A stretch of 64,000 bases of DNA from positions 1 through 64,000 of the forward strand of contig CACOAO010000005.1 in NCBI GenBank assembly GCA_902625215.1, given 5' to 3'. Both the position numbers and the translations under genes were made by a program. The DNA is from an uncultured SAR116 cluster alpha proteobacterium (lineage in GTDB: Bacteria; Pseudomonadota; Alphaproteobacteria; Puniceispirillales; Marisalimonadaceae). Positions 28,409-37,513 of the stretch are shown piece after piece (position 1 is the stretch's first letter; the number at the start of each line of letters is the position of its first letter). The notes beneath the pieces are model-generated. The model was not told the origin of the DNA and ran no database searches. It saw only the letters and a program-made list of their open reading frames with translations.

Positions 28409-29380
28409 ATGAATAAAATAAAAGAGCTTACAAAATCAAGTTTTGAAATCACTTATGAGTTATTCATCATAATGATCCCAACTTTGATTGTCGTAAAAAT
28501 ACTTGATGAAATAGGTTTTGTTGAAATTTTAAATAAAATGTTTGCTCCTTTAATGTTTTTATTAGGATTACCAGAGGCTATATCACTGGTTTTTACCACT
28601 TCAATGTTAACTAGTCCCTATGCTGGGTTAATAGTTTTCTCAGGACTTCCATCTGATATGCCATTTACTGCTGCTCAAGCAAGTGTTTTGGGGCTTCTGA
28701 TCTTGTTTACACATTCATTACCAATAGAAGTAATAATTTGTCGAAAAGCAGGCGTTAGAGCTCGTGCAATGATATTTATTAGATTAGGTTTAGGCATATT
28801 ATCATGTTATTTTTTGAATTTATTTTTTGAATTAACAGGATACATGAATTATCCAGCTACTATTTTGTTACCAAGTCTTGAAAGTGCTCCAGATTTGTTA
28901 AGTTGGGGGATATCTCAATTAAAAGGCCTTGGAATGATTTTCATTATCATTGTTGCATTAGTCATAATTTTAGATTTTTTAAAATATATTGGTGTTGAGA
29001 AACTAATTGAAAAAGCTTTAAAACCATTTTTAAATTTTCTAGGTGTTGGCGAAAAAGCGTCTACAATAGCTGTTGTAGGAGTAACATTAGGTATAGGCTT
29101 TGGAGCAGGTTTATTAATTAAAGAAGTGAAAACTGGGAAACTTCACTACAAGGATGTATTTGGGGTATTAGTTTTAGTAGGGATGCTTCATAGTATTATA
29201 GAAGACACTGCAGTCGTGTCACTTATAGGTTCAAATATTATTATAACTTTATTTCTAAGGGCTGTTCTAACATTGTGCATCGTTTATGTATTTATGAGGT
29301 TAGGTGCTCATTTTACTCAAGAATTTTGGCAAAAACATCTTACAAATTATAATATCCCAGAATATAAACCAAATTCTTAA
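28409..29380 (+). CDS. Nucleoside-recognition (Gate) domain membrane protein
   Basis: A 323-residue polytopic membrane protein resembling the spore-maturation/nucleoside-recognition (Gate) family: two halves with SMLTSPYAGLIVFSGLP and FGVLVLVGMLHSIIEDTAVV. The role of such proteins outside sporulation is unclear; a transport function is supposed. It starts 15 bases after the MFS gene, thus likely third gene of the operon, and its stop overlaps the convergent SDR gene by four bases. Confidence 0.8.
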   Translation: MNKIKELTKSSFEITYELFIIMIPTLIVVKILDEIGFVEILNKMFAPLMFLLGLPEAISLVFTTSMLTSPYAGLIVFSGLPSDMPFTAAQASVLGLLILFTHSLPIEVIICRKAGVRARAMIFIRLGLGILSCYFLNLFFELTGYMNYPATILLPSLESAPDLLSWGISQLKGLGMIFIIIVALVIILDFLKYIGVEKLIEKALKPFLNFLGVGEKASTIAVVGVTLGIGFGAGLLIKEVKTGKLHYKDVFGVLVLVGMLHSIIEDTAVVSLIGSNIIITLFLRAVLTLCIVYVFMRLGAHFTQEFWQKHLTNYNIPEYKPNS

Positions 29381-30075
29381 TATGGTATTATTTCATTATC
29401 CCAAGCAAATATTTTGCCGTTATCACCTATTGTTTTTGTATCAATTACATTAATCAATTTACTAGCTGAAAACTCTGGAGAGAAGTATTCTTTGTTCTTT
29501 TTTTGGAATGGTTTAGATAATTTTGAATCTACAGTGCCTGGATGAAGACCAATGATAATACTTGCTTTGTTTGATCTTTTCTGTTCGATCGATAATCCCT
29601 TTAAGATCATATTTAATGCAGATTTCGAAGCTCTATATGAATACCAACCACCAAGTTCGTTGTCTTCAATACTTCCTACTCGCGCAGAAATCGATGCAAA
29701 TTTAGTTGTTCTATCCCGGTATAGGCAGGGTAAAAAGTATTTAGCAATCAATGCAGTAGGTATTGTGTTAGCATTGAACATATCTAAAAATTTTTGAGCA
29801 GATAAATCCTTGATCGATTTCTCAGGATTTTCTAACGCTCCAATAGCAACTATAATTATGTCTAATTTAAATTTTAGAGATGAAGCTGCATTTAGTAAGC
29901 TCTCTTCATTGCAATAATCAACTTTTATTGATTTTATAAGACTATTTTCAAAGTTTTCACCTGATCTTGAATATGCAATAATATTATTAATTTTTTGTTT
30001 TTTCGTATATTCTGTACATAAAGCTTTCCCAATTGCCCCAGAGCATCCGAATATAGCCACATTTAAATTTGTCAT
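29377..30075 (-). CDS. SDR-family oxidoreductase (CsgA-like)
   Basis: A 232-residue short-chain dehydrogenase with the cofactor motif FGCSGAIGKAL and the catalytic YSYRASKSALN (Tyr-x-x-x-Lys). The sequence style (ASISARVGSIEDNELGGWYSYRASKSALNM) is that of the C-factor/CsgA-like group. Substrate unknown. It is transcribed convergently with the Gate-domain gene and divergently from the alpha/beta hydrolase gene at 30169. Confidence 0.87.
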   Translation of the reverse strand: MTNLNVAIFGCSGAIGKALCTEYTKKQKINNIIAYSRSGENFENSLIKSIKVDYCNEESLLNAASSLKFKLDIIIVAIGALENPEKSIKDLSAQKFLDMFNANTIPTALIAKYFLPCLYRDRTTKFASISARVGSIEDNELGGWYSYRASKSALNMILKGLSIEQKRSNKASIIIGLHPGTVDSKLSKPFQKKNKEYFSPEFSASKLINVIDTKTIGDNGKIFAWDNEIIPY

Positions 30076-30168
30076 TAGATTAACTTTTATTCTTACAATT
30101 GAATTTTAGGTCTACATACTTTATTGAATACATATAGTCTTTTTATTATAGAATACAAAGAAACATAT

Positions 30169-30891
30169 ATGAAAAATAATAAACCTCATTTTTTACTAAT
30201 TCACGGTGCTTGGCATGGAGGATGGATTTGGAATGAAATATCTGAAATATTAAGATATCAAGGGTACAGTGTTTCAACTCCAACTTTAACGGGTTTAGGT
30301 GAAAAAAAACATTTATTATCATCAAAAATTATAATTGAAACTTTCATTGAAGATGTTGTTAATCATATTGTTTTTGAAAATCTTAATAACATAATTCTAG
30401 TTGGTCATAGCTTCGCTGGAAGTGTAATAAGTGGGGTTGCAGATAGATTAAAAGATAGAATACAAAAATTAATTTATTTTGATGCTATGATTTTAATAGA
30501 TGGTCAAAAACCTTTTGATATTACTCCAAAGGAAACAGTTGAACAAAGAATTGAATTAGCAAAAAAATTTGGAGATGGTATATCAATACCACCTCCTAGT
30601 GCAGATACATTTGGAGTTTTTGACGTTAAAAAGTCATTATTACTCGAAGAAAAATTGACGCCACATCCACTTAGTACATATCAATCAAAACTTACTCTTA
30701 AAAATGAAATTGGTAACGGAATACCTTTGTCATATATTTTTTGTAAGAACCCAGTTTACAAAAGTCTTGAGAGTTCAAGAGAAGTTGTGCGTAAAATGAA
30801 ATGGCAAATTTTTGAGCTAAATGCAGGGCACGATGCCATGCTAACTCATCCAAAGGAAACTTTAAATTTACTTATGAAAATTTGTAACTAA
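30169..30891 (+). CDS. Alpha/beta hydrolase (hydroxynitrile lyase/EstC-like)
   Basis: About 240 residues. LIHGAWHGGWIWNEI, the nucleophile motif LVGHSFAGSV and the His in NAGHDAMLTHP form the catalytic set typical of the small plant-esterase/EstC-like alpha/beta hydrolases. ATG 30169 is chosen because the protein then begins directly at the first strand (MKNNKPHFLLIHG); the longer frame from 30124 adds 15 unconserved residues. The thiolase gene follows after 22 bases, so the pair is probably an operon. Confidence 0.85.
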   Translation: MKNNKPHFLLIHGAWHGGWIWNEISEILRYQGYSVSTPTLTGLGEKKHLLSSKIIIETFIEDVVNHIVFENLNNIILVGHSFAGSVISGVADRLKDRIQKLIYFDAMILIDGQKPFDITPKETVEQRIELAKKFGDGISIPPPSADTFGVFDVKKSLLLEEKLTPHPLSTYQSKLTLKNEIGNGIPLSYIFCKNPVYKSLESSREVVRKMKWQIFELNAGHDAMLTHPKETLNLLMKICN

Positions 30892-30913
30892 AATATAAAT
30901 TTTGGAGGTTGCA

Positions 30914-32080
30914 ATGTCAGCTTGTATAACTGGGTGGGCTCACAGTAAATTTGGGGTTAATTTAAACCATACTTCTGAAGATATGATCGCAGATGTTGTT
31001 CAAAAAGCAATCGATCATGCAGAAATATCAGCTAAAGAAATAGATGCTATTTTTGTTGGAACATTTAATAATGGTTTTCAAAAACAAGATTTTCATGGTG
31101 CACTTCCTGCGGTCTCACAATCTGATTTAAGACACGTGCCTGCAATGAGAGTTGAAAATGCATGTGCTACTGGTTCTGCAGCCATTCATACTGCAATGAA
31201 TGCAATTGAAGCAAAAAAAGCTAAAACTACTCTAGTTGTTGGTGTGGAAAAAATGACGGATGTATCTTCTGAAAAAGTTGGTGATATTTTACTAGGAGCA
31301 AGTTATAGACCAGAAGAAGGTAGTACAAAAGGGGGGTTCACTGGAGTTTTTGCTACAATTGCTAAATCTTATTTTCAAAAATATGGTGATAAGTCTGATA
31401 TGTTAGCAAAAATTGCTGCAAAAAATCATGAAAATGGTTGTTCAAATCCATTAGCACATATGCAAAAAAACCTTGGCTTTGAATTTTGTAATTCTATTAC
31501 AGAAAAAAATCCTTATGTTGCTGAACCTTTAAGGAGAACTGATTGTTCTATGGTGTCTGATGGAGCTGCAGCACTAATAATACAAGACTTTGATTTATCA
31601 CTTTCTGCAAAAAGAGCTATTGCATTTAGAGCAAGAAGGCACGTTAATGATATTCTTCCACTTAGTAAGAGAGAAAAAACTGAATTTGAAGGTGCGCGTC
31701 AAGCTTGGCACCATGCACTTTTAGATGCTAAGATAACCTTAGATGATTTATCCTTTATTGAAACTCACGATTGTTTTACAATTGCCGAACTTATTGAATA
31801 TGAGGCGATGGGCTTAACTAAAATTGGTCAGGGCTTTAAAGCTATTGAAGAGGGCTGGGTTCAGAAAACTGGGAAATTACCTGTAAATCCATCTGGGGGA
31901 CTTAAGTCAAAAGGGCATCCTGTTGGTGCAACTGGAGTATCTCAACATGTTATGTCAGCAATGCAATTGACCGGAGAAGCTGGAGATATGCAAATCAATA
32001 AAGCAACCCTTGCTGGTATATTCAATATGGGTGGTGCTTCTGTTGCAAATTATGTCTCAATTTTAGAGAGGATACGTTAA
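30914..32080 (+). CDS. Thiolase-family acetyl-CoA acetyltransferase
   Basis: A 388-residue thiolase-fold enzyme. The nucleophile Cys lies in VENACATGSAAIHTAMN, the His of the second site in THDCFTIAELIEYEAMG, and GGLKSKGHPVGATG is the C-terminal signature. This pattern is that of SCP-x/lipid-transfer-type thiolases rather than classical FadA. GGAGG before ATG 30914 fixes the start (the TTG at 30902 would overlap it). It probably performs the terminal thiolysis of a branched or cyclic acyl-CoA, judged from the nearby dehydrogenase pair. Confidence 0.9.
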   Translation: MSACITGWAHSKFGVNLNHTSEDMIADVVQKAIDHAEISAKEIDAIFVGTFNNGFQKQDFHGALPAVSQSDLRHVPAMRVENACATGSAAIHTAMNAIEAKKAKTTLVVGVEKMTDVSSEKVGDILLGASYRPEEGSTKGGFTGVFATIAKSYFQKYGDKSDMLAKIAAKNHENGCSNPLAHMQKNLGFEFCNSITEKNPYVAEPLRRTDCSMVSDGAAALIIQDFDLSLSAKRAIAFRARRHVNDILPLSKREKTEFEGARQAWHHALLDAKITLDDLSFIETHDCFTIAELIEYEAMGLTKIGQGFKAIEEGWVQKTGKLPVNPSGGLKSKGHPVGATGVSQHVMSAMQLTGEAGDMQINKATLAGIFNMGGASVANYVSILERIR

Positions 32081-32123
32081 AAAATACCTAGAAATAAATC
32101 TTAGTATTAATCTACAGCTTAAA

Positions 32124-32921
32124 TTATGAATTTCTAAAATTAGGTTTTCTTTTTTCTAGCAGTGCATCTATTGCTTCTCTATGATCGTCAAGTTGTTGTA
32201 ACATACTTTGTTGGCTAGCAGCCATTTCTAACGCATCTTGCAAAGGAACGTTTTGTGACATTCTTAGTAAACGCTTGGCTCGTCTGGATGCTTCTGGAGG
32301 TTGGAAAGCAATTTTGTTAGCTAATTGTTGAGCTTCTATCATCAAATTTTCGTTAGGAACTACTTTTGATACAAGACCCCAATCTAGAGCTTTATTAGCA
32401 TCTAAAACATCACATGTTAAGATCATTTCATTAGCTCTCGCTAAACCAATTATTTTGGGTAGGAACCAAGATCCCCCATCTCCTGGTATAATACCTATCC
32501 TGAGAAAACTTTCAGAAAATTTTGCATCCTCACCAGCAATTCTAATATCACACATTGTACAAAGATCATTACCTGCACCTATAGCATGACCGTTAACTGC
32601 AGCTATAACTGGCACATCTATAGAATTCATAGTTAAAGGAATTTTTTGAATACCAAATCTGTACCAATCTTCAAGTTGTGCTTGAGTCATTTTATCTTTT
32701 GTAGTCATATCCTTTATTTCTTGCAGATTTCCACCAGAAGAAAAACTTTTTCCAGCTCCTGTTAAAATAACACAACCAACATTTTTGTCTTTATCTGCTT
32801 TTTGTAAATATTCCACCAGGCCTTGTATGATGTCCCCTGAAAGTGAGTTTCTCGTATCAGGTCTATTAAGTGTAATTTTTACAATTCTATCATCTTGTTC
32901 ATATAAGACAGATTTTGACAT
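32124..32921 (-). CDS. Enoyl-CoA hydratase/isomerase family protein
   Basis: A 265-residue crotonase. The oxyanion-hole regions ILTGAGKSFSSGGNLQEI and AVNGHAIGAGNDLCTMCDI are intact, and the SFLRIGIIPGDGGSWFLPKIIG segment has the position of the second catalytic residue occupied by Asp/Gly as in many paralogues. LLEKRKPNF is the usual C-terminus. It follows the two acyl-CoA dehydrogenase genes by 24 bases, so hydration after dehydrogenation is the likely job. Confidence 0.9.
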   Translation of the reverse strand: MSKSVLYEQDDRIVKITLNRPDTRNSLSGDIIQGLVEYLQKADKDKNVGCVILTGAGKSFSSGGNLQEIKDMTTKDKMTQAQLEDWYRFGIQKIPLTMNSIDVPVIAAVNGHAIGAGNDLCTMCDIRIAGEDAKFSESFLRIGIIPGDGGSWFLPKIIGLARANEMILTCDVLDANKALDWGLVSKVVPNENLMIEAQQLANKIAFQPPEASRRAKRLLRMSQNVPLQDALEMAASQQSMLQQLDDHREAIDALLEKRKPNFRNS

Positions 32922-32945
32922 ATTTCACCTCAAGCTTTTTTGAAA

Positions 32946-33974
32946 TTAAGTTAAATATTCCCATAAGTTTTCATTACTTTTTTTAAGAAATCTTTTTCCT
33001 AAAAAATCCTCCCAAAAAGACTCATTTCCAAAGTCATTTCTCCAACTATTTAAATTTTTTGTAAAATAAGATAATTCATATTCCTTGGTAAATCCAATTG
33101 CTCCGTGAACCTGATGAGAAATAGCTATTAATTTTCCAGCTGCAGCGCCAGCTCTAATTTTTGATATTGCGATATCGTTGTAATTTTTGTCACCTAAATC
33201 AAGATCTGTAATTGCAGATAGAGCTGCAGATGATGCTGATAATTCAACTGCCATATCTGCAATCTGGTGTTGTATAGCTTGAAACTTAGACAAAGCTCTA
33301 CCAAACTGTTTTCTTTCTGAACAATAATTTATTGACAAATCAAGAACTTTTTCCATTGCACCGATCATTTGAGTAGATCTAAGAATTGCGCCTAAAAAAT
33401 TAAATTCTATATTATTTTTAACAGGCTTAATTTCAGCAATATTTAAATTCTCTACTTTGATATCGTACCTTGGTTCAGCTAAAAAGTTTTTTTTATGTGT
33501 AATTTCTCCATTAATTTCATCAATTAAAATTGCTTGTTTAACATTTTTGAATTCATGAATAATCAATAAATTTTTTGAGAGATTAAGGTATGGAACTGAC
33601 AAAATATCTCCAGAAATTATATTATTTTCAATTTGTATATTTTTAGTATTAGTAGCAAAAGTCACTATGCCATTTGGTGGATTTATGTCTGATTCAGATA
33701 ATATATAATTAGATAAAATTGTTTCAGACAAGGGTAAAGGAGTTCCGTGATTATTAATAATTTTAATCAAAGGTAAAATTGAAAAAAAAGGTATTTCATA
33801 ACCACCAAATTTCTCTTTAACTGATATTTTTGGAAGCCCATTTTGTTCAATATCGTTCCATAAATTTAATATATCAGTATTTTTAGAAACTATGTTTTGT
33901 CTTAAACCATGATTTACGTGTTTTTGTAATATTTTTGACGTAGTTTCTAAAATTATTTCTAATTCTTCAATCAT
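32946..33974 (-). CDS. Acyl-CoA dehydrogenase, short subunit
   Basis: A 342-residue acyl-CoA dehydrogenase family protein, shorter than the usual 380-400. The C-terminal helical domain is clear (RKQFGRALSKFQAIQHQIADMAV and HQVHGAIGFTKEYELSYF), but the central FAD/beta domain is weakly conserved. It overlaps the 384-residue dehydrogenase by four bases (ATGA). Such adjacent pairs, one well-conserved and one degenerate, form alpha2beta2 heterotetramers in steroid and bile-acid side-chain degradation; that parallel is inference. Confidence 0.87.
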   Translation of the reverse strand: MIEELEIILETTSKILQKHVNHGLRQNIVSKNTDILNLWNDIEQNGLPKISVKEKFGGYEIPFFSILPLIKIINNHGTPLPLSETILSNYILSESDINPPNGIVTFATNTKNIQIENNIISGDILSVPYLNLSKNLLIIHEFKNVKQAILIDEINGEITHKKNFLAEPRYDIKVENLNIAEIKPVKNNIEFNFLGAILRSTQMIGAMEKVLDLSINYCSERKQFGRALSKFQAIQHQIADMAVELSASSAALSAITDLDLGDKNYNDIAISKIRAGAAAGKLIAISHQVHGAIGFTKEYELSYFTKNLNSWRNDFGNESFWEDFLGKRFLKKSNENLWEYLT

Positions 33975-35125
33975 CTTAGGCCTAACTGTCTAGCAATTAT
34001 ACCTTTCATGATTTCAGTTGTACCTCCTCTAAGAGAGTTTGATGGAATTCTTAACGTTGCATCTTCAAACAGATTTTGTAATTGATTTGGCCATTCATAA
34101 AGAGGAACGATATTTGAAAATTCTCTCAATGTTTCTATCATCATCTTTTCAAACTTGTTACCTAATTCTTTTACAAATGCTGCTTGTGTTTCAGGAGATT
34201 CACCATTTTGAATCATTGAGGCAACTGAAAAACTCATTCTTCTTAATGTTTGTATTTCAGATATCAATTTACCAACTATCTTTGAACCATTATGAAGGAG
34301 TGAATTTCTAAATTCATTTATAAAACTATCTAGTAATGTGAAATGAGAAAGAAATCTTTCAGGTCCAGATCTTTCTAGGGCAAGTTCACCAACAACTTGT
34401 TTCCAGCCTTTACCTTCTTCTCCTAAGAGAGAATCATTTGTTAATTCAACATCATCAAATAAAGTTTCATTGAAATGTCTTTGATCAGTCATATCCGGAA
34501 TGCCAGTTATTTTTACATTTGGAAGAGACAAATCCACAAGAAATTGAGAAAGACCTTCATGCCTATTTTTATCAGATGCTGGACTAGTTCTAGCTAGAAC
34601 AATCATATAATGTGCTAAATGAGCGCCAGTAGACCATATTTTTCTACCCTCTAGTTTCCAACCATTTTTAGTTTTCGTTGCTTTTGTTTTAACCGAGGCT
34701 AGATCCGATCCTGAGTCAGGCTCACTCATTCCAATAGCAAAAAAACATTCACCAGCTGTTATTCGAGGAATAATAGATAACTTTTGCTTTTCATTTCCAT
34801 ATCTTAATATTTGACTTCCACTTTGTCTGTCAGCAATCCAATGAGCTGCTACTGGTGCTCCTGAAGATAAGAGTTCTTCCGTTACTACGTATCTTTCTAA
34901 AGCTGTTCTTTCATGTCCACCATACTCCTTTGGAAAGGACATTCCAAGCCAACTTTTAGATCCAAGTTTTTTACTAAAGTTTGGATCTGCTGAAAAAACC
35001 CAAGCGTCGGGTGAGGGTGTGAACTCATTATTATTAAGACAAGATATAATAAATTCTCTTACTTGTTTTCTTAGATTCAAGAGTTCGTTTGTTTCTTTTA
35101 TGAAGGGGAAATTGAATTTTGACAT
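33971..35125 (-). CDS. Acyl-CoA dehydrogenase, full-length subunit
   Basis: A 384-residue FAD enzyme with the family's FAD/substrate segments: FAIGMSEPDSGSDLASVKTKA, the WSTGAHLAHYMIVLARTSP strand and the C-terminal LRGGTTEIMKGIIARQLGLR. It introduces the alpha-beta double bond into an acyl-CoA. First gene of a 35125-32124 minus-strand operon with the short dehydrogenase and a crotonase. Probably acts as a heteromer with its partner. Confidence 0.92.
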   Translation of the reverse strand: MSKFNFPFIKETNELLNLRKQVREFIISCLNNNEFTPSPDAWVFSADPNFSKKLGSKSWLGMSFPKEYGGHERTALERYVVTEELLSSGAPVAAHWIADRQSGSQILRYGNEKQKLSIIPRITAGECFFAIGMSEPDSGSDLASVKTKATKTKNGWKLEGRKIWSTGAHLAHYMIVLARTSPASDKNRHEGLSQFLVDLSLPNVKITGIPDMTDQRHFNETLFDDVELTNDSLLGEEGKGWKQVVGELALERSGPERFLSHFTLLDSFINEFRNSLLHNGSKIVGKLISEIQTLRRMSFSVASMIQNGESPETQAAFVKELGNKFEKMMIETLREFSNIVPLYEWPNQLQNLFEDATLRIPSNSLRGGTTEIMKGIIARQLGLR

Positions 35126-35267
35126 TAATACTTCTTTAGAATTGGTTTATATAATTAAACTAAATAATATAAGATAAACGTCAACAGAATAAATAGAATA
35201 TAAATAAGTTAAATTATTGATATAAAAAATTTCATAATTTAATCTTTTTACGATTAAGGAGGTAGAA

Positions 35268-35918
35268 ATGTCTATTGATGAAAATATCTTGCAAAGATTA
35301 AGAAATATAGCAACACCTACATTAGCAAATGCACTTGATGATATTGGCTTCAATGGAGTTATGAATAATTTACATCCTGCAGGCCTAGGTATGAAAATAG
35401 TTGGTAGGGCAGTGACTGTGCATGAGGTTACAGGCCCATATGGAAGTTTTTCTACAGAAGAATTCAAAGTTGGACATATGATTGATGCTGCTAGTCCAGG
35501 TGATGTTATAGTGGTTGCAAATAACGGAGCACAAGTATCTACCTGGGGTGGAATGGCTTCTTATTCTGCAAAATTAAAGGGCATCGAAGGATTGGTAGTT
35601 GATGGTGGAGTAAGAGACAGAGAAGAAATAGTAGAATTTTCTTTTCCAACTTTTTCAAAGCACATGGTCCCAACACCTGGTAAAACTCGAATAAAAGTTC
35701 TTTCAATCAATGAGCCAATCATTTGTTCAGGCGTAAGGGTAAGACAAGGAGATATTATTGTAGGAGATGGAACAGGAGTGTTGTGTTTACCAATTGAACA
35801 TGTTGAAAAAATAACTTTAGAAGCTGAAAAGTTTACTGCTGACGATAAAATAGCTATGCAAGAAATGGAAAATGGACTGACTTTTAGAGAAGCACTGAAG
35901 AAATTTTCAAAAATTTAG
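35268..35918 (+). CDS. RraA-family aldolase/decarboxylase-like protein
   Basis: A 216-residue RraA-like protein (also called demethylmenaquinone methyltransferase-like, or HMG/CHA aldolase family). The Gly-x-Arg-Asp metal-binding motif is in VVDGGVRDREEI, and the GDVIVVANNGAQVSTWGGMAS loop is characteristic. AAGGAGG precedes the ATG at ideal distance. Members cleave or decarboxylate 2-oxo acids. It is convergent (4-base overlap) with the acid-sugar kinase gene, implying joint use in hydroxyacid breakdown. Confidence 0.88.
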   Translation: MSIDENILQRLRNIATPTLANALDDIGFNGVMNNLHPAGLGMKIVGRAVTVHEVTGPYGSFSTEEFKVGHMIDAASPGDVIVVANNGAQVSTWGGMASYSAKLKGIEGLVVDGGVRDREEIVEFSFPTFSKHMVPTPGKTRIKVLSINEPIICSGVRVRQGDIIVGDGTGVLCLPIEHVEKITLEAEKFTADDKIAMQEMENGLTFREALKKFSKI

Positions 35919-37192
35919 TCTTTACCTCTAAGGGTTGGTAAAGCTCTTTTAAAAAAATCATTTTGACCAAAATTTCCTGACTTTAAAGCAATTGAAACAG
36001 GCTTATTAGAATTTGAATTTGGTGACCAAAGAGCAGGAATACCATAAGAAATCTCTTGTCCAATTTTGAATTCTTTAAGCCCTAATCCATTAACTACAGC
36101 ACCTGAGGTTTCTCCACCAGCCGATATAAAAATACCAAAAGAATTATTTAAAAGCTTATTCGATAGTTCCTCAAAAAAACTTTCAATCTTATTCGCTAAT
36201 ATTTCTTGTCCATACTGTGTTTGTTTTTCTTTAACAATTTTTGGTTCTGCAGATGAATAAATTAAGGGTGTTAAAGTTTCATTATTCTTAATCCATTTTA
36301 TAACATCATCTATTAAATTTTCGTTATTCATAACTTCGTCAGCAGAAATAAAATATGATGGATTTTCCTTTTTATAAACCTCTATTTGGTTCAAAGTAGC
36401 GGATGAACAAGAGCCTGATAAAATTATTGCATTAGTACTATTTTCAGGGATTTGAAATTCTTCATCCGAGAGTAAACCTTCTTTTTTATAAATTTTTGGT
36501 AAGCCCAAAGCTATTCCTGATCCACCAGTTAAAAATCGTAAATCTTTTACCCCATTACAAATTACGTCAAAATTGTCATTGTTAATTGTATCTACTATTG
36601 CGTACTTATAACCTTCGACTTTTAAATTATTAACTTTTTCTTTAACATTTACTGGACCGTTAGTTATTGTCTCATAGTTAATTAGGCCGACATCGTGTTT
36701 TGTTTGGTAGTCTAGCCATCTAACCAAGTTATGATCTGTCATAGGAGTTAGAGGATGTTTTTCCATTCCCGATTCGTTTAAGGGTTTTCCATTTACAAAC
36801 ATATGTCCATAAAAGACTGTTCTTCCTGCATCTGGAAAAGATGGACAAGCTATGGTGAAATCAATATTTAATTCCTCCATGATAGCATCAGTAACTGGTC
36901 CTATATTTCCTTCTTTTGTTGAATCAAATGTAGAACAATATTTAAATATGAATTGACTGCAACCAGCGTTTTTTAACCATTCCAAAGCTTTTAAACTTTC
37001 TGAAACAGCATCATTTATTGGAATTGTTCTTGTTTTTAGCGCAATCACAGCAGCATCGGCATTAGTCAATGTAGCTTTATTTTTAAGGGGGGGAACGCCT
37101 GCATACATACAAACTTGCATTCCAGATTTTTTTAAATTATTTGCTATGTCTGATGATCCTGTAAAGTCGTCTCCTATAATTCCAAGTATCAT
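35915..37192 (-). CDS. Four-carbon acid sugar kinase family protein (DUF1537; OtnK/DtnK-like)
   Basis: A 425-residue two-domain kinase. The N-terminal domain has IIGDDFTGSSDIANNLKKSGM, and the C-terminal nucleotide-binding domain has ILSGSCSSATLNQI and the ISAGGETSGAVVNGLGL motif. Characterised members phosphorylate D-threonate, D-erythronate or 3-oxo-tetronate. Downstream of an antibiotic-monooxygenase-like gene and an isopropylmalate-DH-like gene on the same strand (12- and 18-base gaps), so the three are an operon for a sugar acid. Exact substrate not determinable. Confidence 0.88.
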   Translation of the reverse strand: MILGIIGDDFTGSSDIANNLKKSGMQVCMYAGVPPLKNKATLTNADAAVIALKTRTIPINDAVSESLKALEWLKNAGCSQFIFKYCSTFDSTKEGNIGPVTDAIMEELNIDFTIACPSFPDAGRTVFYGHMFVNGKPLNESGMEKHPLTPMTDHNLVRWLDYQTKHDVGLINYETITNGPVNVKEKVNNLKVEGYKYAIVDTINNDNFDVICNGVKDLRFLTGGSGIALGLPKIYKKEGLLSDEEFQIPENSTNAIILSGSCSSATLNQIEVYKKENPSYFISADEVMNNENLIDDVIKWIKNNETLTPLIYSSAEPKIVKEKQTQYGQEILANKIESFFEELSNKLLNNSFGIFISAGGETSGAVVNGLGLKEFKIGQEISYGIPALWSPNSNSNKPVSIALKSGNFGQNDFFKRALPTLRGKD

Positions 37193-37204
37193 ATTTAATC
37201 AACC

Positions 37205-37495
37205 TTAAAGTTTTTGTTTTTCAAGTTGTGTAACAATTTTTTCTTTAACCCAAGGTTTAACCTCTTGATTAAAAGATAAATAATGATCGCTTTGAAGGTG
37301 AATATCAAAAGCATCTTTATCAGTATATGTCTCATATAAAAAAACTACATTTTGGTCATTTGGATCATGACATACATCAAACTCATGACAGTCTTTTTCA
37401 AGTTCAAGAGAGTCTCTAGCTTGTTGTAAAATTCTAGTTTTAAATTTATCTCTATCTTTTTCGTGAATTACGAATTTGACTGTTATTACAAACAT
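37205..37495 (-). CDS. Antibiotic biosynthesis monooxygenase-like (ABM/YgiN) protein
   Basis: A 96-residue dimeric ferredoxin-fold protein: VTVKFVIHEKDRDKFKTRIL at the start, then CHEFDVCHDPNDQNVVFLYETYTDKDAFDIHLQS, the usual ABM pattern in which the E-x-Y strand leads to the DKDAFDxH helix. AAGGAG precedes the ATG. Middle gene of the 38641-35915 operon. Members include quinol monooxygenases and non-enzymatic companions. Confidence 0.87.
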   Translation of the reverse strand: MFVITVKFVIHEKDRDKFKTRILQQARDSLELEKDCHEFDVCHDPNDQNVVFLYETYTDKDAFDIHLQSDHYLSFNQEVKPWVKEKIVTQLEKQKL

Positions 37496-37513
37496 TAATT
37501 TATAAATCTCCTT

